From an uncultured Ruminococcus sp. (GTDB lineage: Bacteria > Bacillota > Clostridia > Oscillospirales > Ruminococcaceae), in NCBI GenBank assembly GCA_946537565.1, contig CAMNFW010000107.1, positions 1-6,974 on the forward strand: a stretch of 6,974 nt of DNA, given 5' to 3'. Position numbers and translations under genes: made by a program. A model generated the notes under the pieces. It had not been told where the DNA came from. It made no database searches and saw only the letters and a program-made list of their open reading frames with translations. Of this stretch, positions 6,856 through 6,974 are shown piece after piece (within the stretch, counting starts at the first letter, position 1; every line of letters begins with the position of its first letter).

Positions 6856-6974
6856 TCTTCTATTGATGCATATGTTCCTCCTTCTTTATCAATCATTTTA
6901 AAAGAACTAGCATCTAATTTCATATATGATTGACTTCCATTGTGTTTACCAATATAAGTAGTTGAACCAAATTC
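6828..6974 (-). CDS. AT-rich 48-residue coding fragment, possibly phage structural protein, running in from the window edge
   Basis: A minus-strand frame is open from the window edge to a TAG at 6830-6828. It gives 48 residues, beginning EFGSTTYIGKHNGSQSYMK and including KMIDKEGGTYASIED. The Gly/Ser/Thr/Tyr-rich pattern with an IDKEG-TY step recalls repeat segments of Firmicute phage tail or minor structural proteins, but this is a resemblance from memory and not a confident family call. The last 9 to 10 codons lie out of frame inside the kinase sequence, so the natural C-terminus is lost. GC content of 6861-6974 is about 28% (32 of 114), clearly below the neighbouring genes. It is foreign to its surroundings. 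Confidence 0.4.
   Translation of the reverse strand, partial: EFGSTTYIGKHNGSQSYMKLDASSFKMIDKEGGTYASIEDLLIPQQYQ

Overview
The window looks like chromosomal DNA of a Gram-positive, low-to-mid GC Firmicute, most likely of the Clostridia and possibly Ruminococcus-like. The evidence is the consistent use of strong AGGAGG-type ribosome binding sites, the mreB-mreC-mreD-PBP2 gene order, a SpoIIQ-like M23 protein, and a Thr/Ser-rich tail on PBP2 of a kind I associate with ruminococcal surface proteins. The genus is an inference from these traits, not a demonstrated identity.

Left half (1-3985, + strand): a rod-shape and cell-elongation cluster. It holds the C-terminal end of mreB, then mreC, then mreD overlapping mreC by 23 bases, then after a 126-base gap a class B penicillin-binding protein (PBP2, mrdA-type) that starts at TTG. 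Together these encode the cytoskeletal filament (MreB), its membrane and extracytoplasmic partners (MreC, MreD) and the transpeptidase that crosslinks sidewall peptidoglycan. A perfect hairpin lies between mreD and the PBP2 gene, and a good rho-independent terminator closes the cluster.

Middle (4020-5986, - strand, convergent with the first block): a SpoIIQ-like membrane-anchored M23 (LytM) protein with all four expected zinc-site residues and a GTG start. After a strong hairpin comes a protein with an N-terminal rhodanese domain fused to a TtcA-type PP-loop tRNA thiolation domain. The gap between these two genes is only 62 bases and is mostly filled by the hairpin.

Right end (6130-6974, - strand): the C-terminal half of a xylulokinase-type FGGY sugar kinase. 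Its homology stops abruptly near 6855, where GC content falls to about 28% and a different reading frame takes over. That frame runs in from the window edge and stops 28 bases inside the kinase. It reads like part of a phage structural protein. This junction is the most anomalous part of the window, either a real recombination or insertion breakpoint or an assembly chimera.

I see no tRNA, rRNA, CRISPR array or complete mobile element, and no convincing new multi-gene system. The longest gene-free gap is 143 bases (5987-6129).
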